A stretch of DNA of 64,000 nucleotides from Atopobium sp. BS2 (GCF_000565075.1 NZ_JDFG01000047.1:28646-92645); one strand, 5' to 3'; positions 26,128 through 35,854 are shown, counted from the first letter of the stretch. Program-made: numbers and translations. The notes: a model not told the origin generated them from the letters alone.

Positions 26128-27375
26128 GTGGATTCCTGGCAGTCTAAATACAACCAAACGGCCACTCCTGCACTTTACCTGCATATTCCGTTTTGCGCAC
26201 AAAAATGCTTCTATTGCGATTTTTCTTCTTGGTCCACAAGACAAGACGATAATCGCATGAAAGATTACGTAAAAGCACTAAAACATCAGCTAGATGAAGC
26301 CGCTCAGCTTGGGTTGTTAGCTGCTACTAAAACGGTCTATATGGGAGGCGGAACTCCCAGCTTGCTCGGTCAAGATGCGGTAGATTTGGCGCAGAACGTC
26401 TCAGCTCTTACGCAGCCTAGTGAGTTCAGCATGGAAGCAAATCCAGACTCACTATCTGACGATTTTCTCGCCAATCTCTCTAAAGGTGGGGTAACGAGAA
26501 TTTCTTTGGGAGTTCAAAGCTTTAACGATAATGAGCTTAAGAGGCTTGGCAGAATTCACTCGGCAGACCTCGCGTATGACAGGGTTTTAGCCGCAAAAGA
26601 GCATGCTTACGATGTGTCGGTTGATCTTATGTGTGCAATTCCTGAGCAAACAGAGCGTTCCTGGGAGTATTCGCTCTCAAGGTTTGTCTCGCTTGGAGTA
26701 GATCATGTGAGCGTTTATCCACTTACTATTGAAGACGGCACGGCGTTGGCCAAACAAACCCAAGATAAAGACACTCCTTGGAACGCCTACGACGTGCAGG
26801 CAGATCGAATGCAAGCGGCCTCAAAGATGCTTCAAGCGGCGGGGTTCGAACGCTACGAGGTAGCAAGTTATGCTCGCAATCAGAAGAGCTGTAAGCACAA
26901 TAAGATGTACTGGACAGGCGAGTCGTACCTTGGTCTTGGTACGAGCGCTGCAAGCATGCTCACCGCACCTGAGTACGATATGCTTGCAGAGAAGAACACC
27001 TCTTTACCTGCGCGTCCACAAGACGCTGCTCGCGCACGGCTGGTAGTTCTTGATTCTCCAAAAAAAATTGCTGAAGGCGCATCGCTCTTCTCGACAGAGT
27101 TTGATGTTGAATTTTTAACCCATAGAGAAGCTGTGGCAGAAGATTTGATGCTGCATGCTCGCCTTATGGAACCAATTTCGCCTGCGCTATTGAATGAGTC
27201 TGAACGAGTATTTGGAGCGCCATCGATGCAAAAAGTGCTTGACTCCTGTTTGCATGATGAGCTGCTAGAATGCGTCAATAACGAAGATTCTAAGGATAAA
27301 ACTACGTACAGGCCTACCGAGAAGGGCTGGCTGCTTGGAAACGAGCTCTATGGACGTCTTTGGGATTTAAGATAA
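26128..27375 (+). CDS. hemW: HemW-like radical SAM heme chaperone
   Basis: The 415-residue protein has the radical SAM cluster CAQKCFYCDFSS near residues 18-29 with the YxHIPFC-type lead (LYLHIPFC), the GGGTPSLL motif near 75 and the HemN C-terminal domain. HemW proteins carry heme and are often misnamed coproporphyrinogen oxidase. The CX3CX2CX family pattern, with Phe at the X position, and the location next to lepA and dnaJ genes fit HemW. It starts with GTG and no strong ribosome site is seen. Confidence 0.87.
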   Translation: MDSWQSKYNQTATPALYLHIPFCAQKCFYCDFSSWSTRQDDNRMKDYVKALKHQLDEAAQLGLLAATKTVYMGGGTPSLLGQDAVDLAQNVSALTQPSEFSMEANPDSLSDDFLANLSKGGVTRISLGVQSFNDNELKRLGRIHSADLAYDRVLAAKEHAYDVSVDLMCAIPEQTERSWEYSLSRFVSLGVDHVSVYPLTIEDGTALAKQTQDKDTPWNAYDVQADRMQAASKMLQAAGFERYEVASYARNQKSCKHNKMYWTGESYLGLGTSAASMLTAPEYDMLAEKNTSLPARPQDAARARLVVLDSPKKIAEGASLFSTEFDVEFLTHREAVAEDLMLHARLMEPISPALLNESERVFGAPSMQKVLDSCLHDELLECVNNEDSKDKTTYRPTEKGWLLGNELYGRLWDLR

Positions 27376-27454
27376 TGTTAGAAAAATTTATTTGATGTAG
27401 TTAGTATTTACTTGATGTTTCAAAATAATTGAAAAATAAGAAAAGGATTGAAGA

Positions 27455-28072
27455 ATGGGAGAAAAAAGACCTAATTTTGATGATATTACATCTTTTGATG
27501 AGTTTATTAAGTATTACTGGTATCGTGAAGAACTTATGCAAATATGTAAGTCTTTAGGTTTGGAATATAGAGGTACAAAACAAGAGCTCAATAATATTAT
27601 TGAGCAGTATTTTAAAGGTAATTTGATTAAGAAAAGACTTACAAAGAATAAAAAAGTCAATAAAAAAATTGTTACTTTAAATTCGTCATTGCTTGAGTGT
27701 GGCTTCTCATTTAATTCAAAGTTTAGAGAATATTTTTCTTCTTTAACAAAAGTTTCACCATTTAAATTTACTGCTGATATGGCTGCTGCTTGGAGAAAAG
27801 TTAAGAGAGAGAACAATAGTGCATTTACAATCAGGGATTTGTTAAATGTATATTATGGTGATTTAGATTATGCGAAATACGATAATTCGGCTTGTCAGTG
27901 GAATCAATTTTTAAAAGATTTTTGTGCAGATAAAAATAGCTATAACTATTCTAATAAATTAAAGGTGGCTTCTGTTCTTTGGAAAGAAGTTAGAGATTCA
28001 AAAGGTAAAAAAATCTATTCGAAAGATTTATTAACTAAGTATGCATTTAAAATACGGGAATATCATAAGTAA
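27455..28072 (+). CDS. SAP-domain hypothetical protein in an AT-rich island
   Basis: The 205-residue protein has an N-terminal SAP-like helix-extension-helix near residues 14-55 (YREELMQICKSLGLEYRGTK), a motif linked to nucleic-acid binding. A Lys/Asn/Tyr-rich C-terminal part follows, resembling the uncharacterised DUF6434-type proteins; that second assignment is from memory and less sure. Codon use is strikingly AT-rich (AAA, AAT, TTA, ATA) compared with both neighbours. The gene is flanked by AT-rich spacers of 79 and 190 bases, suggesting recent acquisition. An AAAGGA ribosome site precedes the ATG. The function is unknown. Confidence 0.72.
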   Translation: MGEKRPNFDDITSFDEFIKYYWYREELMQICKSLGLEYRGTKQELNNIIEQYFKGNLIKKRLTKNKKVNKKIVTLNSSLLECGFSFNSKFREYFSSLTKVSPFKFTADMAAAWRKVKRENNSAFTIRDLLNVYYGDLDYAKYDNSACQWNQFLKDFCADKNSYNYSNKLKVASVLWKEVRDSKGKKIYSKDLLTKYAFKIREYHK

Positions 28073-28262
28073 ACATTTGATAATTTTCTTCATTTGCAGT
28101 TTGAAAAAGTCATGAACACATTCGATAGTATGTCGATTTTTCATGTATGTAGTTAACGAATATTCTTAATGGGATTTGGTTGCATTAAGTTAAAAACATG
28201 TGGGTACACTTTCAACTGTTCTTATAATCATAAGTTGTAACGGGTTGAATCGGAGAGATTTC

Positions 28263-29369
28263 ATGGCTGCAATGAACGAGAAGGACTATTACGCCATCCT
28301 TGGTGTCTCTGAGTCCGCGACAGCTGAAGAAATTAGAAAAGCTTTTCAAACTAAAGCTCGTAAGCTTCATCCAGACATCAATAAAGAGCCCGATGCTGAA
28401 GAGCGTTTTAAAGAGGTTTCTGAGGCATATGCTGTTCTGTCAGATGCCGAGAAACGCCGTCGTTATGACGCAATGAGAAGCGGTTCTTTCTATGGCGGCG
28501 GCTATGGTCCTTCTGGTTATCCAGGCGGATCTGCCTATGGAGGTTCTCCTTTTGAGGGAGGCTTCCCGTTTGGTGATATCAACTTTACTAATTGGACCAC
28601 TGGATCTCAAAAACGCTCTCGTGCATACAAGCCTCAGACTGGCGCAGATATTGTCTACGACTTAACACTGAATGATACAGACGCTAAAAATGGCGTTAAG
28701 AAAGGCATCACGTATCAGCGCTTTGTTACTTGTGATGCTTGTGCTGGTAAGGGATCTCAGCATAAAGCTGAGGCAACTACCTGTCCTACCTGCCATGGAA
28801 CGGGACACATTGATATTGATCTTTCTTCCATTTTTGGAGTAGGAAAGTTTAGAGTTGATTGTCCAGAGTGTGATGGTGCTGGACACGTTGTGCAGGATCC
28901 CTGCGACGTTTGTGGTGGTTCTGGACGTGTTTTGTCTGCAAGTGAAATTATGGTTGATGTACCAGCTAACTCGCATGATGGCGATCAGATCAGAGTTCCT
29001 GGAATGGGAAATGCAGGAACAAATGGTTCTGCAACTGGCGACTTTATCGTAAATATTAAGGTTCCTTCAGAGCAGTTGACGTTCCGTCAGCGCGCGGGAG
29101 CTCGTATAACGGGTATTACCTCAATGCTTTTAGTATTTGTGGCACTTAATTTGAGGTCACCACTTTTTGCTATTGTTTTGATTCCGCTTTTGATTTTTGG
29201 CATTAGAAATGTTCTTGCAGATGGCGTAAAGATGAACGCTGGTTGGTGGAGAAGCTTTGCGAATGCATTTGTTTCGGGAATCATCAATGGTGCCTTCTAC
29301 TCAATTATTATTATGACTTTGTATGCTTGTACGGCCGGTTTGGGCCATGTTGGCTATATGGGAATTTAA
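28263..29369 (+). CDS. DnaJ-like co-chaperone with C-terminal membrane segments
   Basis: The 368-residue protein has an N-terminal J domain (1-70, with the HPD tripeptide near 38) and a Gly/Tyr-rich linker. Four CxxCxGxG zinc motifs follow near 155-225 ([32 protein letters not shown]). After about 60 residues of client-binding domain it departs from DnaJ. The second beta domain and dimerisation tail are replaced by two to three hydrophobic stretches (about 283-312 and 335-360), implying membrane anchoring. ATG 28263 is chosen because CGGAGAG precedes it. It probably recruits DnaK to the membrane, an inference. It is followed by a second, canonical dnaJ. Confidence 0.85.
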   Translation: MAAMNEKDYYAILGVSESATAEEIRKAFQTKARKLHPDINKEPDAEERFKEVSEAYAVLSDAEKRRRYDAMRSGSFYGGGYGPSGYPGGSAYGGSPFEGGFPFGDINFTNWTTGSQKRSRAYKPQTGADIVYDLTLNDTDAKNGVKKGITYQRFVTCDACAGKGSQHKAEATTCPTCHGTGHIDIDLSSIFGVGKFRVDCPECDGAGHVVQDPCDVCGGSGRVLSASEIMVDVPANSHDGDQIRVPGMGNAGTNGSATGDFIVNIKVPSEQLTFRQRAGARITGITSMLLVFVALNLRSPLFAIVLIPLLIFGIRNVLADGVKMNAGWWRSFANAFVSGIINGAFYSIIIMTLYACTAGLGHVGYMGI

Positions 29370-29402
29370 GTTTTAGGTTTTACAAGGGGAGAGTTAGTAA
29401 GC

Positions 29403-30596
29403 GTGGCAGAGAAGAAAGACTTCTACGAGCTCTTAGGTGTTGCTCGTGATGCAGACCAAAAAACTATCAAGCGAGCTTTTTTAAAGCTTGCAAGAAAACT
29501 GCACCCTGATGTTTCTGATGACCCTCATGCAGAAGAAAAATTCAAAGAGGTAAACGAAGCTTATTCTGTGCTTTCAGATGAGCAAAAGCGAGCCAACTAT
29601 GACCGTTATGGTGATCCTAATGGTCCATCTGGTTTTGGCGGTGGCTATGTGGATATGTCAGATATCTTTGGCGGCGGTTTTGGTGGCTTTGGAGATATCT
29701 TTGATTCCTTCTTTGGTGGCAGCCATGGTGGTCGAGGCGCTGCTCAACGCACTCGTGGTAGTGATATGGGTATCAGGTTGTCCATTACGTTGGAAGAAGC
29801 TGCAGCCGGAGTTACTAAAACTATCTCGTATAACAGACTTTCTACCTGCGATGACTGTAACGGCACTGGTCTTGGTGAGGGCGGAAAAATTGAAGACTGT
29901 CCACACTGTCATGGAACGGGTACGGTAGTCCAGGTTCAAAATACCGTCTTTGGTCAAATGCAGTCTCAGACAGTTTGTCCAGAGTGCCAAGGAACAGGTA
30001 AGAAGGTCGAGCATGCCTGCGAGACCTGTGGAGGTCAGGGAAGAACTCCTGATCACGAGCGTGTTTCTGTAGAAATTCCTGCAGGTGTTCATTCTGGCCA
30101 GTCAATTTCCATTGCAGGTAAAGGTGAAGCAGGCGTTAGAGGTGATACCTCTGGTGACCTTATCGTAACCATTGAAGTTTCCCAGCATAAAGATTTTGAG
30201 CGCAGGGGAGACGACCTCTTTACCTCAGTGAGCGTTGATTCCCTTGAGGCAATTGTTGGTACTACCGTGACCATTGACGGTATTATCAAAGATGAAACTA
30301 TTGAGATTGCTATTCCGGCCGGATGTAAATACGGTCAGCAGCTAAGTGTAGCTGGTAAAGGTATGCCTCGTTTGCACACTAAGGCCCGTGGCAACCTTTA
30401 CGTTCTGGTTCACATTGAGACTTCAACTGGGTTGACTAAAGATCAGTTAAAGACGCTAACCTCCCTTATTGATGAGCGCAAACAAAGTGGCGCTCAAGAA
30501 ACTCAAGATGAGCAGCATGATCAGCGTTCTGCAGCAGAAGATTCCTCTAATCATAAAGACAAGAAAGCCAAAAAGGCTTCCAAGAAGAGGCGCTAA
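29403..30596 (+). CDS. dnaJ: Chaperone protein DnaJ
   Basis: DnaJ delivers unfolded proteins to DnaK and stimulates its ATPase. The 397-residue protein has the full layout: J domain with HPD near residue 36, Gly/Phe-rich linker (70-115), and four zinc motifs CDDCNGTG, CPHCHGTG, CPECQGTG and CETCGGQG near 150-215. Two client-binding domains and a Lys-rich charged tail follow. It starts with GTG after a GGGGAGAG site, 33 bases behind the membrane-segment paralogue. No dnaK or grpE lies in the window. It overlaps mtaB by one base. Confidence 0.95.
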   Translation: MAEKKDFYELLGVARDADQKTIKRAFLKLARKLHPDVSDDPHAEEKFKEVNEAYSVLSDEQKRANYDRYGDPNGPSGFGGGYVDMSDIFGGGFGGFGDIFDSFFGGSHGGRGAAQRTRGSDMGIRLSITLEEAAAGVTKTISYNRLSTCDDCNGTGLGEGGKIEDCPHCHGTGTVVQVQNTVFGQMQSQTVCPECQGTGKKVEHACETCGGQGRTPDHERVSVEIPAGVHSGQSISIAGKGEAGVRGDTSGDLIVTIEVSQHKDFERRGDDLFTSVSVDSLEAIVGTTVTIDGIIKDETIEIAIPAGCKYGQQLSVAGKGMPRLHTKARGNLYVLVHIETSTGLTKDQLKTLTSLIDERKQSGAQETQDEQHDQRSAAEDSSNHKDKKAKKASKKRR

Positions 30597-31867
30597 TGGC
30601 TCATGGAATTGCGCTCATAAATCTTGGATGTAGGGTAAATCGCGTTGAGCTTGATTTAATGGCGGATTCTCTGCTTCGCATGGGATGTCGCATTGTTGAA
30701 GAAGATGAAGCTCGGGCAATTGTTATCAACACGTGCGCTGTCACTGCAGAAGCTGAGGCTAAGACGAGAAAAGCCGTTCGTAAAGCAGCGCTTATGCCAG
30801 GAGCTCCTCTTGTAGTTGCAACGGGTTGTGTTGCAAGTCTTTTTGCTGACGAGCTTGCCTCTCTTGCTCCTAACGTTGTGGTAGAAGCCGAGAAAGACAA
30901 AGTTGCAGATAGAGTTCTTGAAGAGCTAGGCTTTGCTCCAGAATCCGTAAGCGACGACGGACTTGTTATCTCCAAGCCAACTCCAACAGGTCGCACACGC
31001 CCTGGTATCAAGATTCAAGACGGTTGCGATAATCGTTGTACCTTCTGCATTGTCTGGAAGGCACGCGGTGCGGGAAAATCCCTTGATCCTCGCGAAGTTG
31101 TTTCGCAGGTAAAAGATGCTATGAGCAGAGGAGCTCAAGAGGTTGTTCTTACAGGAATCAACCTTGGCAGCTATAAGGCTCAACTTGAGGATGAAGGTGG
31201 AAGAATTCTACGTCTTCCTGATCTTCTCGAGTATGTGCTTGAAAAAACTGAGGTCGGACGCTTGAGACTATCGTCCCTTGAGCCACCAGATGTAAATACT
31301 CGTTTGGTGGAGGTAATTGCTGCCTCCAACGGAAGAATTGCACCTTTCTTGCATATCTGTCTTCAGTCCGGCTGCGATGCTACGCTTGCTCGTATGGGCA
31401 GGGTGTATAGGACAGAGCTTTATCGTAAGGCTGTTGAGGAAGCACGTTTGGTACTGCCAACCATTGCTTTGGGAACGGACCTTATCGTTGGCTTTCCTGG
31501 AGAAACCGATAAAGAATTTGACGAGTCGTATGAGTTTTGTCGTCAGATGGGCTTTTCTAAGATGCATGTATTTAGGTATTCCAAGCGTCCTGGAACGCCT
31601 GCGGCTACTGCTCCAAATCAGGTAGATCCAAAAGTGATGGCTGAGCGCGCAAAGAAAATGCGTGATCTGGGTAATGCTATGCGCTTTGATGCTGCTAAGA
31701 AGCTAGTTGGTACCTGCGATAATGTGGTGGTACAGTATCCTGGTAGGGGGATTTCTGGCGGTCTTTTTGATGTCCAGGTTGATCCTACTATTGAACTTGA
31801 TGAACTTATCGCTATGCGCTTTGATGAAGTTTTACCTAATGGAACGCTAAAAGCCATTCGTTTGTAA
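30596..31867 (+). CDS. mtaB: tRNA t6A37 methylthiotransferase MtaB
   Basis: MtaB adds a methylthio group to t6A at tRNA position 37, using two iron-sulfur clusters. The 423-residue protein has the N-terminal UPF0004 domain with three conserved cysteines (including NTCAVTAEAE near 51 and GCVAS near 83). It has the radical SAM motif GCDNRCTFC near 143-151 and a C-terminal TRAM region. The closing position next to dnaJ is common for mtaB in Gram-positive bacteria and separates it from RimO and MiaB, which occur later in this window. Confidence 0.9.
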   Translation: MAHGIALINLGCRVNRVELDLMADSLLRMGCRIVEEDEARAIVINTCAVTAEAEAKTRKAVRKAALMPGAPLVVATGCVASLFADELASLAPNVVVEAEKDKVADRVLEELGFAPESVSDDGLVISKPTPTGRTRPGIKIQDGCDNRCTFCIVWKARGAGKSLDPREVVSQVKDAMSRGAQEVVLTGINLGSYKAQLEDEGGRILRLPDLLEYVLEKTEVGRLRLSSLEPPDVNTRLVEVIAASNGRIAPFLHICLQSGCDATLARMGRVYRTELYRKAVEEARLVLPTIALGTDLIVGFPGETDKEFDESYEFCRQMGFSKMHVFRYSKRPGTPAATAPNQVDPKVMAERAKKMRDLGNAMRFDAAKKLVGTCDNVVVQYPGRGISGGLFDVQVDPTIELDELIAMRFDEVLPNGTLKAIRL

Positions 31868-31878
31868 ATTGGGGGAAC

Positions 31879-32838
31879 ATGGAGCCAACACAGATTCGCT
31901 TAACTATTCCTGATTCAGTGGATCCTCTATATCTGACAGGTCCAGCTGATAGTTTGCTCAGAGAAATTGAAGCGTCATGCGCGGCTCTTATTTCAGTCAG
32001 AGGCAAAGCAATCTTTTTGTCGGGAACTTCTCAAGAAATTGAGCAGTTAACGCTTATTTTTTCTCACCTAATTCAAATGGTCGAATCAGGCTCAAGGCCC
32101 ACGCTTGAAGACGTAAAGTTGCTGCTTGATAGTACAAAAAGAAATGCCAACTTAGAGCAAACGGGAACACGTACCCTGTTTGTAACTCATAAAGGCAAAG
32201 CAATTCAGCCTAAAACACAAGGTCAAATAGCGTATGCCAAGGCAATAGCAAACAATTCCATTACGTTTGGTATTGGTCCTGCGGGTACCGGCAAAACCTA
32301 TTTGGCAGTTGCCATGGCACTTGCCGCCTTAACTTCTCAGCAAATTAGCAGAATTGTGCTAGTAAGACCTGTTGTAGAAGCAGGAGAGTCTCTTGGTTTT
32401 CTTCCAGGCACGCTTCAAGAAAAGCTGGATCCCTACATTAGGCCGCTCTACGACGCTCTCTTTGATATGACCTCAATGGAGTATGCAAATAATCTCATTG
32501 AACAGGGAATTGTTGAAATTGCTCCGCTTGCATTTATGCGTGGTCGTACCATGAATGACGCGTTTGTCATTTTGGATGAGGCACAAAATACCACCCCTGA
32601 GCAGATGAAAATGTTTCTGACTCGCCTGGGTTTCTCGTCAAAGTTTGTAATTACGGGCGATGCAACACAGCGAGACCTTGTGGGCAGAAGTGGTTTGGAT
32701 GTTGCTCGGCAGGTGCTTGGCAACCTTGAAGACGTTGCTTTTGTTGATTTAGATAGAAATGATATTGTTCGCCACACGTTGGTTGGTAAGATAGTTGATG
32801 CATACACTGCGTATGAGAAAAAACAGCTAGGGGAGTAA
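31879..32838 (+). CDS. phoH: PhoH-family ATPase
   Basis: PhoH-like proteins are cytoplasmic P-loop ATPases linked to RNA handling. The 319-residue protein has a short N-terminal KH-like region, Walker A GPAGTGKTYLA near residues 133-143, the VRPVVEAGE segment and Walker B FVILDEAQN near 231-239. The gene begins the conserved phoH-ybeY-dgkA-era-recO string, in which gaps are very short. A role with YbeY in rRNA maturation is suggested by this context but not shown by sequence. Confidence 0.92.
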   Translation: MEPTQIRLTIPDSVDPLYLTGPADSLLREIEASCAALISVRGKAIFLSGTSQEIEQLTLIFSHLIQMVESGSRPTLEDVKLLLDSTKRNANLEQTGTRTLFVTHKGKAIQPKTQGQIAYAKAIANNSITFGIGPAGTGKTYLAVAMALAALTSQQISRIVLVRPVVEAGESLGFLPGTLQEKLDPYIRPLYDALFDMTSMEYANNLIEQGIVEIAPLAFMRGRTMNDAFVILDEAQNTTPEQMKMFLTRLGFSSKFVITGDATQRDLVGRSGLDVARQVLGNLEDVAFVDLDRNDIVRHTLVGKIVDAYTAYEKKQLGE

Positions 32839-32839
32839 C

Positions 32840-33349
32840 GTGGTTAACGAGTACGACATTGTGATCGAAGAGGGCGTCGAGTCGCCAATTTCTGTGGAAG
32901 AGATTGAAGCCGATTGCAATCTTGTACTCTTAGAAGAGGGCGTGGAGCGCCCCTGTACCGTCTCCATTTCTATTGTTAGTGATGCAGAGATTCAGCAGGT
33001 AAACCTTGAGTGGCGAGAAAAAAATGCACCTACTGACGTTATTTCACTTGAGGTAGAGCGCCCTGATGATCCAGATTTGGCTCCTGGTGAGATGTGTGAG
33101 TTGGGCGATATTATTCTGGCTCCTCATTTTATTGCTCGCCAGGCAAAAGAATATGGCACTACAGAGGCGGATGAGTTTAGGCTTATGCTTGTTCACGCCA
33201 TGCTCCACCTGCTTGGATATGACCATATTGAAGATGATGAGGCAGAGATTATGGAAGCTCGTGAAGACTCCCTTGTTGCTCTGCTTTCAACGGATAGGAC
33301 TATTGAGCCAGTTGTATTGACTCGCCACCGTGAGGGGATTGACGAGTAA
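32840..33349 (+). CDS. ybeY: Endoribonuclease YbeY
   Basis: YbeY is a zinc endoribonuclease for 16S rRNA 3' maturation and ribosome quality control. The 169-residue protein has the zinc-binding motif HAMLHLLGYDH near residues 117-127, where many family members have HGxLH. Its three histidines keep the H-x3-H-x5-H spacing. The start is one base after the phoH stop, and it overlaps dgkA by one base. Confidence 0.94.
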   Translation: MVNEYDIVIEEGVESPISVEEIEADCNLVLLEEGVERPCTVSISIVSDAEIQQVNLEWREKNAPTDVISLEVERPDDPDLAPGEMCELGDIILAPHFIARQAKEYGTTEADEFRLMLVHAMLHLLGYDHIEDDEAEIMEAREDSLVALLSTDRTIEPVVLTRHREGIDE

Positions 33350-33726
33350 TGATTCCGGGATCTAAAGGCAGACATCCAAGCTTTAAGCGCGGCCTTCTCT
33401 TTGCACTACAGGGCGCTCGCCAAGCATTTGCTCAGGAAGCAAACTTGCGTCGTATGGCCGTTGCTGCTGCAGTAACCGTGGTGGTGGGATTGTTTGTTGG
33501 TTTAGACGCTGTGAGCTGGGCACTTGTTCTTGCTTGTATTGGTGCGGTTTTAACCACAGAACTTCTCAATACAGCAATAGAAACTGTAGTGGACCTGGTT
33601 TCTCCAGAGTTTCATCCTATGGCTGGTAAAGCCAAAGATATTGCTGCGGCAGCCTCATGCTGTATTAGCATTACCGCAGCTCTTATAGGACTTTTGATTT
33701 TCTCGCGTGCAATTTTTCATTGGTAA
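33349..33726 (+). CDS. dgkA: Diacylglycerol/undecaprenol kinase
   Basis: This small membrane kinase phosphorylates undecaprenol or diacylglycerol. The 125-residue protein has three hydrophobic segments (about 35-52, 55-72, 98-120) and the family motif around ELLNTAIETVVDLVSPE near 64-80 followed by AKDIAAAAS. In Gram-positive bacteria the preferred substrate is usually undecaprenol, which would link it to cell-wall lipid carrier recycling. It lies between ybeY and era, as in Bacillus. Confidence 0.9.
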   Translation: MIPGSKGRHPSFKRGLLFALQGARQAFAQEANLRRMAVAAAVTVVVGLFVGLDAVSWALVLACIGAVLTTELLNTAIETVVDLVSPEFHPMAGKAKDIAAAASCCISITAALIGLLIFSRAIFHW

Positions 33727-33738
33727 GTTGGAGGACAT

Positions 33739-34677
33739 ATGACCGCCAATTCAGTTTCTGAAAACACTTCATCTGAGACCACTCCCTTTAGGAGCGGTTT
33801 TGTTGCCTTAGTTGGTCGTCCAAGTGTTGGTAAGTCCACGCTGTTAAACGCATGTATGGGGCAGAAGGTGGCCATTGCAAGCCCTGTTGCCCAGACAACG
33901 CGTCGTCGTTTTAGAGCAGTGGTAAACGGTGAGAACTCTCAGCTGGTCATTGTAGATACCCCAGGCCTCCACAAGCCCAAAGACGCTCTTGGAAAAGAGC
34001 TCAACAAGGCAGCGCTCGGAGAGCTTAATGACGCTGATGTCATTGCTTTTTTGATTGACGCTACTAAGCCTGTTGGTCGTGGAGATGAATGGGTTGCCAA
34101 TCATGTTGAGCAGGCGCATGCCGCCTTTAAGCTGCTGGTTATTACCAAGGCCGACATTGCAACTCCAGAGCAAGTAACAGAGCAGCTTGAGGCCGCACAG
34201 ACTCTTGCGCACTTTGATGACGTGCTTGTTGTTTCTGCTCCAGAAGACTTCAATATCCAGGCATTTATTGCGCTTGTTTCAGAGCATCTTCCTGAGGGTC
34301 CTATGTGGTTTCCAGAGGATATGGAGACTGACGCATTGCCAGAAGACCTGGTAGCAGAGTTTGTTCGCGAGAAGCTCTTGTTGAATCTTCGTCAGGAAGT
34401 TCCCCATTCCGTTGCCGTTGTTTGCGATTCTTACGAGGTTGCAACGGATGGACACCTCTCTATTTCTGCCACCATTTTGGTTGAGCGAGAAGGACAAAAG
34501 GGCATCGTAGTTGGCCAGGGCGGCTCCATGATTAAACGCGTTGGCGTTGAGGCTAGAAAAGATCTAGAGAAACTGTTTGGTCGCAAGGTTTATCTTGACC
34601 TGCAGGTGCGCGTTCAGCCTCTCTGGAGACGTGATGCCAATGAGATTAAGCGCCTGGGCTACTCAACTGAGGACTAG
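33739..34677 (+). CDS. era: GTPase Era
   Basis: Era binds the 3' end of 16S rRNA and checks small-subunit assembly. The 312-residue protein has G1 GRPSVGKST near residues 26-34, G3 DTPGL near 73, G4 TKAD near 136 (usually NKxD, so the first position is substituted), and a C-terminal KH domain around VGQGGSMIKRVG near 256. GTTGGAGGACAT precedes the start. It sits directly before recO, its usual neighbour. Confidence 0.95.
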   Translation: MTANSVSENTSSETTPFRSGFVALVGRPSVGKSTLLNACMGQKVAIASPVAQTTRRRFRAVVNGENSQLVIVDTPGLHKPKDALGKELNKAALGELNDADVIAFLIDATKPVGRGDEWVANHVEQAHAAFKLLVITKADIATPEQVTEQLEAAQTLAHFDDVLVVSAPEDFNIQAFIALVSEHLPEGPMWFPEDMETDALPEDLVAEFVREKLLLNLRQEVPHSVAVVCDSYEVATDGHLSISATILVEREGQKGIVVGQGGSMIKRVGVEARKDLEKLFGRKVYLDLQVRVQPLWRRDANEIKRLGYSTED

Positions 34678-34679
34678 TT

Positions 34680-35429
34680 GTGCCTGGTAGAAAGACAACG
34701 CGTCTTAAAGCAATTGTGCTTGATAGAACAAAACTCGCTGAGCAAGACCTCATCTTAACCATGCTCTCCGATTCAGGAGAAGAGCGTCGCGCTGTCGCAA
34801 AGGGTGCTAGAAAGCCAGGCGGCCGATTTGCAGCCCGTGTTGAACTGTTTTGCGAGTTAGACGTGCTACTAGCAGAAGGTCGCTCGCTTGACATCTTGTC
34901 CGAGGCAACCTTGCTTGAGCCGCATGCCACACTTCGCGGAGATCTCTCTAAGGTAGCAGCTGCATCAGCTATCTGCGAGGTCGCACGCCTTTCGTGTATT
35001 GACGGCATTGAGGACGCGTTTCTCTATCCACTGCTTTCTCGTGCTCTCAGAGCCTGCGAAGAAGTAGATGACGAGAAACACCTAGATCTTGTTGTTGCTG
35101 CTTACGTGTTTAAGGTTTTGGCACACGAAGGCTGGCGCCCAGAGCTGGAATCGTGCATTGCCTGTGGAGATGAAGCCCTGACGTACTTCTCGCCAGCTGC
35201 TGGTGGTGCATTGTGTGGAAGTTGTGCGCATGAGATTGAGGGCGCTATTGAGGTAGACTCGCTTGAGCTCTCGTGGTTGTCATCGCTTCTCAAACTTACC
35301 TTTTACCAGCTTGTCATTGCAGAAATTGCTCCAGAAACTGCGCTCTTTTTGCTCACAAGCGCGCATATTTGGGCGGCTACACACCTTGAAGCACGTCTGA
35401 AGGCATTTGAATTTTTGCTCAGTATCTAG
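34680..35429 (+). CDS. recO: DNA repair protein RecO
   Basis: RecO helps RecR load RecA on gapped DNA and anneals strands. The 249-residue protein has the N-terminal OB fold and a C-terminal zinc-finger region with CIACG near 157 and CGSCAHE near 180. GTG 34680 lies two bases after the era stop. Length and order match the family. It ends the phoH-recO string, and no clear terminator follows it. Confidence 0.9.
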   Translation: MPGRKTTRLKAIVLDRTKLAEQDLILTMLSDSGEERRAVAKGARKPGGRFAARVELFCELDVLLAEGRSLDILSEATLLEPHATLRGDLSKVAAASAICEVARLSCIDGIEDAFLYPLLSRALRACEEVDDEKHLDLVVAAYVFKVLAHEGWRPELESCIACGDEALTYFSPAAGGALCGSCAHEIEGAIEVDSLELSWLSSLLKLTFYQLVIAEIAPETALFLLTSAHIWAATHLEARLKAFEFLLSI

Positions 35430-35564
35430 CTGAAGTGTATTTTTACTAGCAAAGTTCACCAGTAACTGGTATCCTCTTGTAGGTTATTTCCTTGTTCTTA
35501 GGGGCTAGTCACTGCCGGCTACCTTCTCAGTACAAGGAGTATTCAACGCGAAAGGCGGTTTATT

Positions 35565-35843
35565 ATGGCAGTAACTAAGGATCGTAAGGCTGAGCTTATC
35601 AAGCAGTACGGCAAGGACGAGAAGGACTCCGGTTCCGCACAGGTTCAGGTTGCTCTTCTTACTGAGCGTATTCGTCAGCTCACCGACCACATGAAGTCCC
35701 ACCAGAAGGACTTCCACACTCGTCGTGGTCTTCTGATGCTCGTTGGTAAGCGTCGTCGTCTTCTTTCTTACATCAAGTCGAACGACATTGAAGAGTACCG
35801 TACTCTTATTGCTTCCCTGGGTATCCGCGACAACATCCAGTAA
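35565..35843 (+). CDS. rpsO: 30S ribosomal protein S15
   Basis: S15 binds the central domain of 16S rRNA. The 92-residue protein carries the family signature from about residue 38 to 72, including [22 protein letters not shown] split over two helices. A spacer of 135 bases upstream probably holds its own promoter and leader, but clear elements could not be named. It is followed by a hairpin and then pnp, the classical rpsO-pnp pair. Confidence 0.97.
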   Translation: MAVTKDRKAELIKQYGKDEKDSGSAQVQVALLTERIRQLTDHMKSHQKDFHTRRGLLMLVGKRRRLLSYIKSNDIEEYRTLIASLGIRDNIQ

Positions 35844-35854
35844 GTTGGCTTTTT

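Noticed and set aside
28073..28262. CIRCE or HAIR heat-shock operator before the dnaJ-type genes
   Set aside because: No TTAGCACTC-N9-GAGTGCTAA or CTTGAGT-N7-ACTCAAG match was seen; only a TATAAT-like sequence at 28223-28228.
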